Assembly (NCBI GenBank): GCA_029891345.1
Contig: CM057009.1
Coordinates: 230,042,620 to 230,106,619 of the forward strand
Direction of reading: 5' to 3'
Length of the DNA: 64,000 nt
Source of the DNA: Dryococelus australis
Taxonomy: Eukaryota > Arthropoda > Insecta > Phasmatodea > Phasmatidae
The position numbers were made by a program, and so were the translations under genes. Positions 24,050 to 35,072 of the stretch are shown here, piece after piece (the first letter of the stretch is position 1; every line of letters begins with the position of its first letter). The notes beneath the pieces are model-generated. The model searched no databases and had not been told where the DNA came from. It saw only the letters and a list, made by a program, of their open reading frames with translations.

Positions 24050-24420
24050 TACAGTGAAATTATATTACTGTAGGAGCAACACCTTCCGGGTGAGTTTACT
24101 GTGGGCCTCTTTCATTGTGTGTAACCAAACATGCATATGTTGTCTGTTCGTAACATGAAATGTGTGCAAACCAGGTAACGCCGGTACCTTTTAAACGCAA
24201 ACACTACAGCCAACATTTTCTGTATGTAATTATCATATCTGCGTTCTACTTGTCCCAACTTCGCGGTGTCAAAATCAATTACTTGATTCGTAACATCCTC
24301 CACCCATTGGTACAAGATGGCACTCAGCCCCTCTTAACTGGCGCCTGTCTGTAAGTAGAGGTGCTTGCCTGGCTCATAACGTGCTAATTTGGGGAAATAA
24401 TGGAAACTTTTCTTCATTGC
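24050..24420 (-). pseudogene. RNase H fragment (copy 2)
   Basis: The frame 24315-24112 reads DTAKLGQVERRYDNYIQKML, then AVVFAFKRYRRYLVCTHFML and RTDN. This matches the Gypsy RNase H block around the second catalytic Glu (here the E..A position reads IQKMLA, so the Glu is not conserved) and the Asp in TDN. The upstream part, with a tyrosine/aspartate block of the 'ARYEPGKHLYLQTDA' type, is at 24330-24400 in a different frame. The downstream part, ending in the 'VPGKENQLAD' type block, is near 24000-24060. It is broken by frameshifts. Confidence 0.65.
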
Positions 24421-24539
24421 TTGAAATGAATATTCTTCTGTGTCTCCCCACACAAACCGCTTTTCTGGCAAAACTTTATCTGTGAGAGGGGCAGTAAATA
24501 TTGCGAAATCTTGAATGAACTATCTTAACCAATTAATTT

Positions 24540-25141
24540 ATCCAAAAAGTTTTCAGAGCTGTTTGTGGGTACGTGGTGCCTGATGATTCTGTATTAAATT
24601 ATACTGTTCTGTGTTAGGTGTGTTTCTGTCCATGTCTATAATGTTCGCCAAAAATTCCAACCTGCTTTAACCCAAGTAGCATTTATTCGCGGCGAAGGTA
24701 AGAACAATGATTAGAGCCTCTCCAGTACCATGTAGATGTGATCTATATTCACCTCTCAACTGCTCGACCAAAAAACCACATCATCCAGGTATGCTAGCAT
24801 GAAGTCGCCGATGAGCCCGTCTCGCACACGGACCATCATTGACTGAAAGATAGCAGGTGCTCCTTTGAGGCCAAAAGGCATAGCGCGAAAATGAAATCGC
24901 CGGCCATCAGGTGTCATGAATGAAGTTTTCTCCCTGTCTTCCTTTTTGATGGGAATTTGCCAATACCCGCTTCTGAGATCTAGCGACGTCATTACCGTTG
25001 CCTTGCCTAGGGCTGTGAGCATGTCTTTTACACTGATGTAGAGTGGCAGATCGTTACACGTTACATGGTTGATCAGACGGAAGTCCACGCAGAAACGCCA
25101 ACTGCAATCTTTCTTAGGCGCTAATTTAATGGCTGAGTTCT
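24540..25141 (-). pseudogene. Reverse transcriptase (copy 2)
   Basis: An open stretch of about 128 residues (25141-24756) covers the fingers and palm: CSWRFCVDFRLINHVT, VKDMLTALGKATVMTSLDLRS with the first catalytic Asp, DREKTSFMTPDGRRFHFRAM, then PFGLKGAPAIFQSMM, and the catalytic box YLDDVVFW with the first Asp codon at 24783-24785. All three catalytic Asp residues are present. A stop precedes the segment at about 25142 and the frame ends at 24756, before the thumb, which continues out of frame to about 24540. The core looks better conserved than the rest of this element. RT copies the element RNA into DNA. Confidence 0.85.
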
Positions 25142-25396
25142 ATTTACTGCATGTCGGTACGATAAACCTGTCTGCTAACATCTCTATAACTTGCTCACGT
25201 ATTATTTTCGTTTGATGTGGCATGTAACTCCACGGTCCTTCATAAATTGACCCTTCTTGCATAGAGGGATTTCATATTCGACTACTTTTGTTCTTTGGAG
25301 CATGATTGTTTTAGCATACACTTCCCTCCTCTCACTCAGTATATGCTGGAATGCCGCCTGATGTTGTGGCGGGATCTCATGATCGAACTCCTCTAA

Positions 25397-25640
25397 TTAT
25401 ACAGGCGGCTTATCACTAGCAACTGCCCTTTCTACAGTGTACACTGTGTGCCGCTCTTTTGACCCAAAATGAATTCTCTTAGCTGCTGGTTCTACTACAT
25501 CATTCTGTTCCTGTAACCAAGATATGCTTAATATTTTATCTTCCTTAACCTCTGCAGTTACGGTTGTGCTCGTTATCGTTTCCAAGTCCAAACTTGTACT
25601 ATGACTGTTGCTTGGCCCAATTATCCATTACTTACTTGGC
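25397..25640 (-). pseudogene. Protease C-terminal fragment (copy 2)
   Basis: The frame 25591-25397 reads an ILSISWLQEQNDVV block corresponding to the conserved Ile-Leu-Gly-x-x-Trp-Leu helix region of retropepsins, with Gly changed to Ser. It matches ILGVFWLSDQN of copy 1 in position. The active-site Asp-Thr/Ser-Gly region expected above 25620 could not be read in any frame and is probably deleted. The segment ends in KPPV before the linker to RT. Confidence 0.5.
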
Positions 25641-25696
25641 CAGTAGCATGCATAATTAAGTGGTTACTAGATGTTATGTAACTGGAATTAACGAAA

Positions 25697-26245
25697 TTAG
25701 GCAGCACACAATTGTGTGATGCGACTGTAGCAATTAGCACGTGACAGGGTTTGTCCTTTCATGATCACAATGATGCGAATAAATTTCGCCTGACACCCAC
25801 TCTCCTGCTGAATGAATGCTTGCTGTGGTGTTTTGTGAGATGTTGTTAAATAGGACTGAGGCGGAAAAGACATCATTCCTCTTCCCCCCAACTGGCTGTT
25901 TCCCAGCATCCTTGTTGTAGGCCCTTTGTAGGTGCCGATGTGCAGATTATTTTGGCATGCGCTATGCCAGTGGAAATCTTTTGCCGGATGATAGTAACAA
26001 CACGGATACGTGAATGACTGGCTTTTGTCAAGCCGCACTCGTGTTTGCCCAGTGTTACCGAGCGCACTCTCACTTGGCTTATCACCGTGACGTGGAATGT
26101 TTTTACTGTGAGCACGTGACATGTACCATTCCGGTTTGCTCCATAACTGTTTGCGGGATAGTCTACCTGGTCCTGTTGCATGTTGTTGTCTCTCCCGTGA
26201 GTCTTTTCCCACCATCGTGATGAGATGCATGAGCTCCAGTTTCAT
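25697..26245 (-). pseudogene. Gag nucleocapsid region with zinc knuckle (copy 2)
   Basis: An open frame of 182 residues. Residues 82-97 (26002-25955) read CCYYHPAKDFHWHSAC, a degenerate CCHC knuckle: the first and last Cys and the His are kept and the second Cys is Tyr. Upstream residues 1-80 are basic and Gln/Ser-rich, as in nucleocapsid linkers. The same WHxx block occurs in copy 1, where a different Cys is lost. In this family the knuckle binds the packaged RNA. The frame runs on into unrelated-looking sequence before the protease, so the gag-pro junction is not defined. Confidence 0.6.
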
Positions 26246-26640
26246 ACAAGAATGGTAGCAGCCTTGAGAACCTCCTCCATGTTTCTTTTCAGGAAAGGTA
26301 GAAGTGAAAATCTGTATTCCGGTAAGTTGGTTTTGGCAATGATTTCCAGCGAGTCTCAGATTGGCAGTCTTGGGTGTAATCGCTTGATTAGATGTGCCTT
26401 TTGGGTGATGAACATCGGTAGTTGTTCACTTGGCTGTTGCTCCTGCCATAGTAAATTGCTTTGAGCCTGTAGGGATGTAAACATGCTTCCAAATCGGCAC
26501 TGGAAATCATTCAGAAACTCTTCCCACTACATATCATAGTGGTTTACAGCACCCATCACTTCCCTGCTTCTCCTTGCTTACTCCTCTTCACTCACACCAT
26601 AGGGTTTCAGACGTAATGTGCACTCTTTTAAGACAGTGCT
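26225..26640 (-). pseudogene. Gag capsid (copy 2)
   Basis: Minus-strand reading gives AVNHYDM, a stop, then WEEFLNDFQCRFGSMF and TSLQAQSNLLWQEQQP, followed by MFITQKAHLIKRLHPRLPI, another stop, and SLEIIAKTNLPEYRFSLLP. This is the Retrotrans_gag capsid pattern (Trp-x-x-Phe..., then a Leu-rich C-terminal helix). Copy 4 reads IKHYDLA, then a broken stretch, then FSSLQAQ. The two stops show decay. Confidence 0.65.
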
Positions 26641-27135
26641 AGAGTCGTCTCTTGACATTCCCGTAACTGTAGGCAGGTGTTGAAATAGTGTCGGTGTGCG
26701 TTTCGGGCCACTGGTAGTGTCTGGGCTGCTTCTGTCTTGACTTAGTTCTCGTTACTGTTCCCTTTCTGTTTGCCAGGTGGGCGCAGGTTGCAGACTCTAG
26801 ATATTGGCGGGGAAAGATATTAGAGGTGTCAGTGCCCGAAAAGACATGGGGAAGATGCTTGGTATTTGCTGTGTAAATATTGGTGTTGGTTAGTATGCGG
26901 AAAATTGCCGTAGGTAAGGTGTCATGGGTGGAAGTGGTAGAGGTAACAGGGGTAGGGTTGGCAATGGTTGCGAGCACAGGCCACGTGGTGCCAGATGATT
27001 GACAGTTGTCATGGAGGCCCTGCTTGCAGGTGATGTGTGGTTATCGGTATCTTCGACCTTGCAATGTACTTCCTTAGCTCGTGCTCCCTTTTCGTCTGTC
27101 CCTTCATTCTCGATGTGACACACCGTATTTACCAT
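26640..27135 (-). pseudogene. Gag linker between fingers and capsid (copy 2)
   Basis: Low-complexity Thr/Pro/Asn/Ser-rich open stretches (26977-26639 and 27135-26890) lie between the zinc fingers and the capsid. No domain was recognised. Copy 1 has a similar Ser/Thr/Asn-rich linker in the same place, which supports a real spacer in the ancestral Gag. Confidence 0.45.
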
Positions 27136-27142
27136 GGTGATT

Positions 27143-27646
27143 CTATCTCAGTCTGTTGGCATTGCTTGTACGTAATTCCCCAAACTGCCCTGTCACTTGG
27201 CAGACTGTATCACAGGGCTGGTTGCTCGTGATTAAATTGGTTGAAATGTTGTGTATCACAGTCGGTTTCAACTGTTCAACACTCTCCTCACAAATAAACC
27301 AGAATCTGGTTGTGGTGTGTAATGCTGTGTGGCTCATGCAGTCTTTGTGCACTTGCATGTGGCACGATGCACATGTGCTTGGTGTGGTCCTCGATCCTGC
27401 GCATAACAATCTCCTGCACAAATGTAACTGGTACGAATTTTGAATTTCGTAAATACTGTCCGAATGTTCTGTCGTCAGGTCTTCCCCATGGTTCCATGCG
27501 ACACAGTTGCTTGCCGGGCTGGTATTTCGATTGCACTTGCAAAATCGGGTCCCCATTTCGTATCTGTCTACCACATCCAGTGGGTTTTGACGTAGACACT
27601 GCAGAAAGAGTGGTGCCGGTGCACTGTGCTGCATCTGGCCCGCCAT
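27143..27646 (-). pseudogene. Gag N-terminal PHD-like zinc fingers (copy 2)
   Basis: A 167-residue open frame. Residues 92-103 (27373-27338) read CASCHMQVHKDC, a C-x2-C-x4-H-x2-C signature, followed after 15 residues by FICEES, where the family has C-x2-C (last Cys changed to Ser). Upstream, residues 76-82 (LCRRLLC) could be the first Cys pair. Residues 35-38 (FCKC) look like the end of a preceding finger that has lost one residue. This matches the tandem fingers of copy 4. The C4HC3 order resembles PHD fingers, which in other proteins bind histone tails; a targeting or assembly role here is speculation. Confidence 0.6.
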
Positions 27647-28275
27647 GTTGGTTTGAAAACACTACCATGTGGGCACGGAAGCACGGACGAGGAAGTGTGG
27701 TTGCAGAATCTCGAATGTGGAAGCATGAGTGTGGAAGCGTGGTGTTGATGTGAGCATGTGGCAACGTGGTACAGGTGTCAATGGACAGCTGACGCACAGA
27801 TGACTGCTGGTGTGCGGTGAGTGGGTAGCAGGGGAGGGAGCAACCACTTTTGTTTCCTTTCTCCTTCTCCTCCTTGTTGGCATGTGGCAGGTACTCTCCC
27901 TATGCTTTTGTCCCTCTGCTCAGTGATGGGGTGTCGTGCCGTTGACGTCATGTTTCCTGATCCCAAATGACTGCCTTGCAGCCCTTATTCATCCTCGCTG
28001 GAGAAATGGAGAGTGTCTTTGTTGTTTTGGCGCACTTTTCCCTGCTGACTATGTACATCCTTCCTGGCATCGCTGGAGCAACTATAAGGCGTCTCGATGC
28101 TGCCATGGGCCATGCGGGTCGCCTAAATAACCCCACCGTTCCCTTGTTGTGGGTAAATCCAGGAAAATTCTGGGAAATTGTGGTGAAAATTTGGAAATAG
28201 TTGTAAACATTTGGAAAAATATTTCTGGCATGGGGAGTCTTGCAAGAAAAATTGTTTAGTTTCGAAGATGAGGAT
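27647..28275 (-). other. 5' leader / start of gag (copy 2)
   Basis: This lies between the fingers and the 5' LTR. A degenerate short tandem repeat near 27670-27760 (CACGCTTCCACACTCATGCT type units on the minus strand) sits inside it. No start codon for Gag can be chosen because all frames are interrupted. Confidence 0.4.
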
Positions 28276-28279
28276 TGGC
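28259..28279 (-). promoter_or_regulatory. Candidate primer binding site
   Basis: On the element sense strand the sequence at the LTR edge reads TGGTGCCAATCCTCATCTTC; TGG pairs with the 3' CCA of a tRNA. Just beyond, TTCGAA falls where a tRNA T-loop complement would lie. TGGTGCC is also present at the end of the 3' LTR, so it may belong to the LTR rather than the primer site. I cannot name the tRNA. Confidence 0.3.
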
Positions 28280-29622
28280 ACCAAAGTTGTGTGCTATTTT
28301 ACGTGTGTCTAATTTGCAGAAGGCTGGCAGATAGTGCCAAGGTGTTGGTCAATCAGGACATTGGTTCGGTGAGGAGCGGTGAACGTAGTTTAGAATCTCG
28401 GAGAAGATAATTACCCAGGGCACCAGATATTGTCAGGTTAACCATATTGTTAAGTCGGAGAGCTGACTCGTTCCTCGGGGTCGTTCGGCCGACGACTATG
28501 TAAAATCCTGTAAGTGCAGTTGATGTCTCCTCTTAGAATAAAATTAATACTGATAGAACAATTTCCTTACTTGTTGCATTGTGGGATATCTGAGCCCCCG
28601 AAACGCACATACGAAGCACTGTTACTTATTTACCAACTCGTGACAATTTCAAATATACTTGTATAGTAAATTACAGATTATGTAAATTGGCAGGGAAAGA
28701 CCCGTGCCTTAAATGCCTTGTGACGAATTGGATTTAAATCACTCGTGGAAACTCGTCACTGTTGAGATATATTCAGTTATGTTGCTACATATCCATAAGA
28801 GAAAACTTAAATTAGTTTAGTTTTTTAACCCATCAGCTTGGATGATACTGCTAAATGACACGTGGTCACATAAAACAAATTAGTACATTAAAACCTACCC
28901 AGGAGATGCAAACACTGGGTTGGTGCAAGGGGCGGTAAATTATCGGGCAGCTTAAAAACGAAAATGTTTCCAGTATGTTAAATAACTGTTGCAGTGAATT
29001 TACTAGTCCAACATTATGATGGTCGCCCAAGCATACGAAACACGAGCCCCGACGTGATGCGGCACACCTCTCGCAAAGATTAATGACTACTGAACTTTCT
29101 CCGTGTGGCTTGCCAGCCAGCTTGGCGGTCTGGCACCCCGCGCTGCACTACTATCTTGCACTTAACATTTGTATATCGGACACGTACCCTGCATGCCTGT
29201 TGTTACACATTGATTACCAAACTAACCCTGTTAATAATTATTCATTATGACATAACATCACAACTGCGTGGATGATGTGGATTTGAAGAATATGTGAATG
29301 AACATAACATAAAATTGCAAAAAGACATATTGAAAACACTTAGGGCTTTAGGGCTGCACAGGCAGGTGTCTTATTAGTTGCTTCCCCTTTTGTGAACTTA
29401 CCTTTACCTTAAAGATGCACAATTTAATAAACAGGGTCTACTTTTAGATTCCTGTGCCACGCCCATTTGGTTGCAGCTTGCTCTGCTCTGAACTTGCATC
29501 ATCCCTTGCCACACTGCACTGCACTTGCACTCATAGAGCATTCACACTCACTGCATTATGTAACCTGGTGCGGTAGGCAAACTGGTTATGGAGAAGTGTT
29601 TCACGTGGGCACACGCCAAACA
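28276..29622 (-). repeat. 5' LTR of Gypsy copy 2
   Basis: About 1.35 kb, direct repeat of 21364-22376. On the plus strand it begins TGGCACCAAAG and ends CCAAACA, giving TG...CA ends on both strands. It holds extra sequence absent from the 3' LTR, about 95 bases around 28355-28450 and about 200 bases around 28922-29190. The latter is comparatively GC-rich and may be an insertion, or retained sequence deleted from the other LTR. The LTR should carry the promoter; no clear TATA box was fixed. Confidence 0.85.
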
Positions 29623-30319
29623 GTTGCATCATTCCTTTTGGATCATGGCATTCGTACTGTTTAAACACCACATCTTTCCAGTATCTCACTAACACCACAA
29701 CACCTACGGCTCACTTCAATAATTCTGGCCAAGGAGTATGGCAGTTAACCTGGACAACGATCCATTTCTCTGAAGGTATAATCAAGTCATTTGCGGTTAA
29801 GAGCTCTCACCTGAGTAACCTTGTGTTACCACTGCGATACTGATACACGAGACAGACTTTCTCCCCTTCTCCTGCAAGAACCTTCATTGCCATGGCCGTC
29901 ACGCAGCAGGGGCAGGTCGATGGGACATTCGTCCTTCTGTGGTGCGTGAGGGAGCCAGTGAGAACAACTTCCTTTACCCATCCCTTGTCATCACAACACC
30001 CCGTGCAAGGGGAGGCGTGCCACACCCCCTTTTCTTCAGGTTTATAATTCATCACCATCAACAGGACGTTTGTGTGGTTCACCACTGCTCTGCTCTTAGT
30101 TTACATCAGTCACCATTACGTCATTGTCTTCACCAGACCTTCGCAAATTGTTTACATTACAGCATACAGTGACACAACTTTTCGGCCTATATCACAGTCC
30201 GCATTGGTACATATGGCACATGTTTACATCCCTAGGTAGTGTTCGCTTAAAAAATTGTTGCATTGTTTACATGTTATCAATATTTGTTTTGTTACCAAAT
30301 ATTTTGAGCAGAACAATTT
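29623..30319. other. Right flank of Gypsy copy 2
   Basis: No gene was recognised. GTTTACAT-type words start to appear from about 30090 and merge into the tandem array that follows. Confidence 0.4.
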
Positions 30320-31010
30320 TGTATTCTTAAGGTAATTCAACGAGTGTTTCATGGCCATTGCAGCATTTGTTTACAAATGTTAAATTAAATTTCAGCTATA
30401 TTTATGTTAATTCTGCCATTCACAAAGCGGTTCCTAACTGCTTTCTAGTATTTTCAAAGCAGAATTTGTTATTTTCATATAATGTACCGAGTGTTAAAGA
30501 GTCAATGCATTATTTTTTTACTACTGTTATTGTAAATTTCATGTGTTTGTGTTCATTCCACCACTCGAAAAGCCATTTCTAATTGCTTTTCTACTATTAT
30601 CATGTAATTATTTGTTATTAAAACTTTTGGAACAAGTGTTTAAAAGTCATTGCATAATTTGCTTTCTAGTATTAACGTATATGTCAACAGCGTTTACATT
30701 ATTTCTACCACTCACAAAGCAATTTCTAAATGCTTTTCTAGTATTATCATGTCATTATTTTATACATAACATAATATAATGTGTTTAAGAGTCACTGCAC
30801 GATTTGTTTACTATTGTTAATTTAAATTTCAACAATGTTTTCATTCATTCTACCACTAATAAAGACATGACAAATTGCTTTTCAAATGCTTCCATAACAT
30901 TATTTGCTAGTTTGCTGTAATTTAACGAACACTTCAAAGTCAATGCACCATTTGTTTACAAGTGTTCACAAAATTCCCGGTAATGGTTACGTTCATTAAA
31001 CTACTAATTA
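30320..31010. repeat. Tandem repeat, about 145-bp units (5 copies)
   Basis: Equivalent words start near 30362, 30507, 30652, 30797 and 30945. Each unit contains, in order, a GAGTGTT-like word, AGTCAATGCA, ATTTGTTTAC, a TTTCAAC-like word, CATTC-TACCACTCACAAAGC and AATTGCTTTTCTAGTATTATC. Units are diverged but co-linear. The 70-78 codon open frames inside are produced by the repeat. Confidence 0.8.
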
Positions 31011-32980
31011 AGAAATTCCTTATTGCTATTACAGGATGTTCATTGTATTTTAGTGGCACTGTGCAGCAACTAACAAGGTCTAACATTGTGCAAGAAGTTG
31101 TTTACATACATTCTCACGTTGTTTATACACAAAATGTGACTACATTATGTTTATTTACATCGGCGTTCATGCATATATTACTACGATGTATTTAATCGCC
31201 GATTTATCATGCAACTAAAAAAACACTTTTAAACCAACACAGCACGAATGTTCAATTGTGGGTGGCCAGTTAAACGTTGGAGGGGGAACAACACAACAGG
31301 GACTCATGCGACCATCTTGACGTCGTCAAACTAAAAAGTGCCCTGTACCACATCCAGCAGCAGCCAGCACTGCGTCCAGTTCACACAGGTTTTACAGACT
31401 ATGACCGTGCCACCACCCCAAGCCGGCAACAACCTGTTGCACCTGGTGTGTTGGGCCATCTGGGAGACTGTGGGGTCAAGCAGTCACAAGAGGACGGGCC
31501 GTTTTATGTGAACCACACATTCACGAGATCCCTCTTGACCACTTTGATGGTATCTAGGTTGGATCGTAAAAGCATGGAAGATGTTTGATGTTGGAAATGT
31601 GGTAGATGGTTTGCCAGGTTCGCGGGCACCAGTGCGGAGAGAACAATTTGTGTGAGGTCATGGGGAAGACTGCCCATGTGTGGCCTCCTCCGACGATCAC
31701 CTGTCTGATTGCTATTGATTATAATGATGTTGAACTGTATATCCATATTACCTAGTATAGTAGTAGGTATTGTAGCTCCTCCTGAACACTTTGCTCACTC
31801 CTGAAAGGTTGTATCATGCCACCTTAAGGTCTTAAATTAAACTGTCATTAAAATTGTTAATGTGGCAGAGAAAAGGTCATGAAATAAATACGCGTGCAAA
31901 TCCATTTCAACAACACAATTGATTTGAGAAATACTCGTATGAGACATTTAAATAACTCTCCTCCGTTTAGGTGGGAGCAAAACTTAGCAAAACTTAAATT
32001 TAAAAAAATATATAATTTTTGAGATGGGAGGGACATATGCACTGCTGATGGGATGATAGCATAACACAACACTTTAGGCTTTATTAAAAATTCCAATTAA
32101 AAGAAAATATAAAAATTTTAACACTTTTGGTTGCTTATGTAATGCTAACCTACTAATTATACTTTCTTTAGGAAAAGCCTGATGACTCACATTTCAATGT
32201 TTTCTGGGCTTATTTTGCCAGTTGGTTTTGAAAATAATGCTGTTTGATAGACACAAATAAAAAGTCTTAATACAAAAAAAAATTAAATTTGTTTAACGAA
32301 ATACAATTTGCATAGGTCCATCACGTTTATGTACGGCCGTGGGCTAGTGCTGCAGCTCATACACACAATACTAGATGTCTATGGGATGATATACTCACAA
32401 AAACAGTACAATCTAATAATAATAATTACAATAATATTACACACAAATCAAATAAATAGCACTGCATTGCTGAACGAGAAAAACAAGAAATGTACATAAT
32501 ATTACACCCAAGAAAAAATAAATAGATTTAAAAACATTATTACTATACAAGGAACACATCAAAATAATTATGCATGCTGAGATACCATACACATATTATT
32601 TTTAAGACCACATAATTGGAAATGTAAACATACTTCCATGCATGTGGCATAAAACACAATAATAATAAACTCTTCACAAGTAATTAGCACTAATAAACAG
32701 TACAAAATAAATTTAAATGCCATGGCAAAAACCTGCAGTAATATAAAATAAAACAAAACAGATCACTCTCTCACATGTGATGCACAAATGCTACACTTTA
32801 ATGGAAACACTGCTCTCGCATGGCCGATGGTTGCACTAGTATCCTGAGGCTGGCCGCACAGCGAATGGGCCAGGATTAATGCTAATGTGGTACATGTCAA
32901 ACACCCACCCCTTCTGGGGATCGTCCGTGTGTCGCTGCTCATTCGTCGCTCCTACTTGCTGCATCTGGCCAGTGGTCTGA
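31011..32980. other. Spacer with an unassigned less AT-rich patch
   Basis: The patch at about 31240-31760 carries a 103-codon plus frame (31277-31588) overlapping an 80-codon minus frame (31746-31504). Neither resembles a family I know. It may be a fragment of an unrelated repeat. The remainder is AT-rich with nothing recognised. Confidence 0.4.
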
Positions 32981-33495
32981 GGTTACGATGTAGCCGTAGG
33001 GCTCAGCTGCTGATGTCTTGGAAACGCCGGTGACCTATTGTCTGTCTTGTTGTTTGCTGTGTGCCCACATGCCATACACATCGCACATCGTGACCAGTGT
33101 AGGCGACGGGGAGGGAGGGTAGAGGCTTCCCTCCAATCCCACATCATCCTCACACAAGGGCGTCGTGACACCATCAGATTGGACCCTCACCTAGCGATCC
33201 TGGCCGTCCTCAGGTTGCCCACCTGCTTGGCTTGATGCATCATCCTTCGTTGCTGCTCTTGACATGTTGATTTTTGTTGGCGGATGACTGTTGTCTGTTG
33301 CGATAGAGTCCGCTCGAGCACCTGTAAATGTGAAGATGTCGGGCGTCTCGGCTGGACATGTGCCTGTCACTATGGTTGGCCATCAAATCAACAGAGTCAG
33401 TGAATGGTGATTTTATGTTTTTGCTTATGTGATCACCCGGTAGGGATATGTTGATGCCGGGCGTCGTGATGCCGGCGGTGGTGAATCCCAGTCCA

Positions 33496-33702
33496 TTAAG
33501 AAGGTAAACTGCTTATCTGGCTTTTGCCGATACGTACTCGATAACAAGTGTTTCCCAACATTTTAGTGAATATGTGCGAGCCACTCCATTTCGCTGCTAG
33601 ACCAGCACAATACTTTTCTTGCCTGCAGATTGAAAGTGTGTGCAGACATAAACTTGTCTGTATTGAAGATGGAGTGGTAGGCGTGTGGATGCTGGTTCCC
33701 AC
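33496..33702 (-). pseudogene. Integrase C-terminal domain (copy 3)
   Basis: The frame ends with KYCAGLAAKWSGSHIFTKML followed by GNTCYRVRIG, matching the small beta-barrel after the catalytic core in Gypsy integrases (Lys-Trp-x-Gly-Pro-x-x-Ile ... Asn-x-x-Tyr-x-Val). It binds DNA in this family. It lies in a different frame from the core at 34038-34277. Confidence 0.6.
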
Positions 33703-34037
33703 TTCACTGCGTAGCGATGTTGGCTTTCCCAGGCTTCCTGGAGCATGTGCTCTTTCTTATCCTCCCTGTCTTCTCCCTCTGTGTATCTTGTAGTGTGCTC
33801 CCTCGCCCCACTCTGTAACTTGTCTGAGTGGGGAAGGTCATGGCCTTGGATAAACTGAGTGTGTGTCTTGCGGTGGTCTGGTTTTCACGTGTACTCAGTG
33901 TGAACAATGTGGCAGGCAAATGTTCCACCCTGTAACTGTGTTTTGAGGTCTTGTTTACGTTGTTCTGTAGAATTTGCACATGGATGATAAACCACTGTCA
34001 CGAAGTACTGCACTCCCCACCAGATAGTGTAGTTGCG

Positions 34038-34480
34038 TCATATGCGGCCTGTAAACTGTGTGCGGTTGTCACTGGATATTACAAGAGGATAAGACGAACT
34101 CTGGGGAAATTCAGTTTCCAATACTTTCCCAATGCTTCGGGCACGAGCACTCGAGATGGCGTACACTTCGACCCAGCATGAAAATAGGCCTATCATAAAC
34201 ACAATGAAGTGCTTACCCTTTAAAGTGTGTGGGTAAGGGCCCATTAGATAAAATGACACTACCTCAAAGGGTACCATTGGTTTTCTCAGTTGCTACTGCT
34301 GTGTTCAATTGGTGCGACGCCTTTTGAAATGGTTGCCTGCCATGCACACACAATCACTTATGTTCACTGTCACACCTGGCCCATAAACATGTTTTAACAG
34401 GTTATTATGGGATCTTTGGTGCCTAAATGTCCATAAATTTCACTTGTTTTCGCATGTTGCAAACCTGTTCCACATGCCGC
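34038..34480 (-). pseudogene. Integrase HHCC remnant and core (copy 3)
   Basis: The frame 34277-34038 reads VVSFYLMGPYPHTLKGKHFI, then FMIGLFSCWVEVYAISSARA and VISSDNRTQFTG. This matches the rve core, but the first catalytic Asp is Tyr (codon 34248-34250). The second Asp (34068-34070) is kept. Upstream, in another frame, CVCMAGNHFKR marks the end of the zinc-binding domain. The final Glu region downstream is not readable. The copy could not have integrase activity. Confidence 0.7.
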
Positions 34481-34616
34481 AGCCAGGGCGTATATAATCC
34501 ACGTCTCATTGTTTATATCCGAGCATGTTTCCATACAATTGTCAACAACATGCCACTTTTAAGTTGTTTGTTTTGTTCACACAATTCTCCATTTTCTGGA
34601 AACTGACCACTGTATT

Positions 34617-35072
34617 TTAGTACTGATGACATTCTTGCATAGCATGTCGAGATTTTGCAATGGTGTTAACACTATCATGTTGTTGCACTGGATTTATGGT
34701 GTTGACGTATGGGGTATGTCTTTGCATTCTTCCTCGTCGCGGGTAATTGTTTCGCCCATGGTCAGCCAGCTGATTATCAACTCTAGCTACATGATGCACT
34801 TCGAAATTGTAGGATTGCAAGAAAAGTACCCAAAATGTGAGCTTTTTGCGGATTTATTTAATGATGTGCAGCCATACGAGGTAGCGGTTGTCAGTGTGCA
34901 GCATGGAGCACTGGTGCTCGAGCAGTTGGTGGTACTTTTTGAAACTCCACACTACTGCTAAACATTCATGCTCATTTACATCATAGCAGCGTTCAACTGC
35001 ACTGAACTTGGCACTGTTGATGTCAATGAGTTCCTGTCGTCCCCTAGCTGGAACAATATGGCCGTTATGCAT
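34617..35072 (-). pseudogene. RNase H (copy 3)
   Basis: The frame 35072-34854 reads INSAKFSAVERCYDVNEHEC, then LAVVWSFKKYHQLLEHQCSM and LHTDN, with the Glu of NEHEC and the Asp of TDN conserved. A second frame, 34820-34617, starts YNFEVHHVARVDNQLADHGR, the C-terminal RNase H block with its Asp. The frames are separated by a shift at about 34850. It is the best-preserved RNase H in the window but incomplete. Confidence 0.75.

Larger units (their letters stand above)
21364..29622 (-). mobile_element. Ty3/Gypsy LTR retrotransposon, copy 2 (near full length, dead)
   Basis: Two related direct repeats bound an internal region that reads on the minus strand as leader, Gag fingers, Gag capsid, CCHC-like knuckle, protease remnant, RT, RNase H, integrase and Ser/Thr/Pro-rich tail, ending at a polypurine tract next to the 3' LTR. 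Total length is about 8.3 kb. Reading frames are broken in every gene. The LTRs differ by substitutions and by two large length differences, so the insertion is old. Edges were set where the two LTRs stop aligning. No convincing 4-5 base target-site duplication is visible, so ends may be off by several bases. Confidence 0.85.

Noticed and set aside
27310..27753. 147-codon plus-strand open frame with many Cys
   Set aside because: It is the antisense reading of the Gag zinc finger region of copy 2; its Cys richness comes from that.
21355..29632. TGCAT words on both flanks of copy 2 as a target-site duplication
   Set aside because: They are not directly adjacent to the inferred LTR ends and would need several bases of adjustment on each side.
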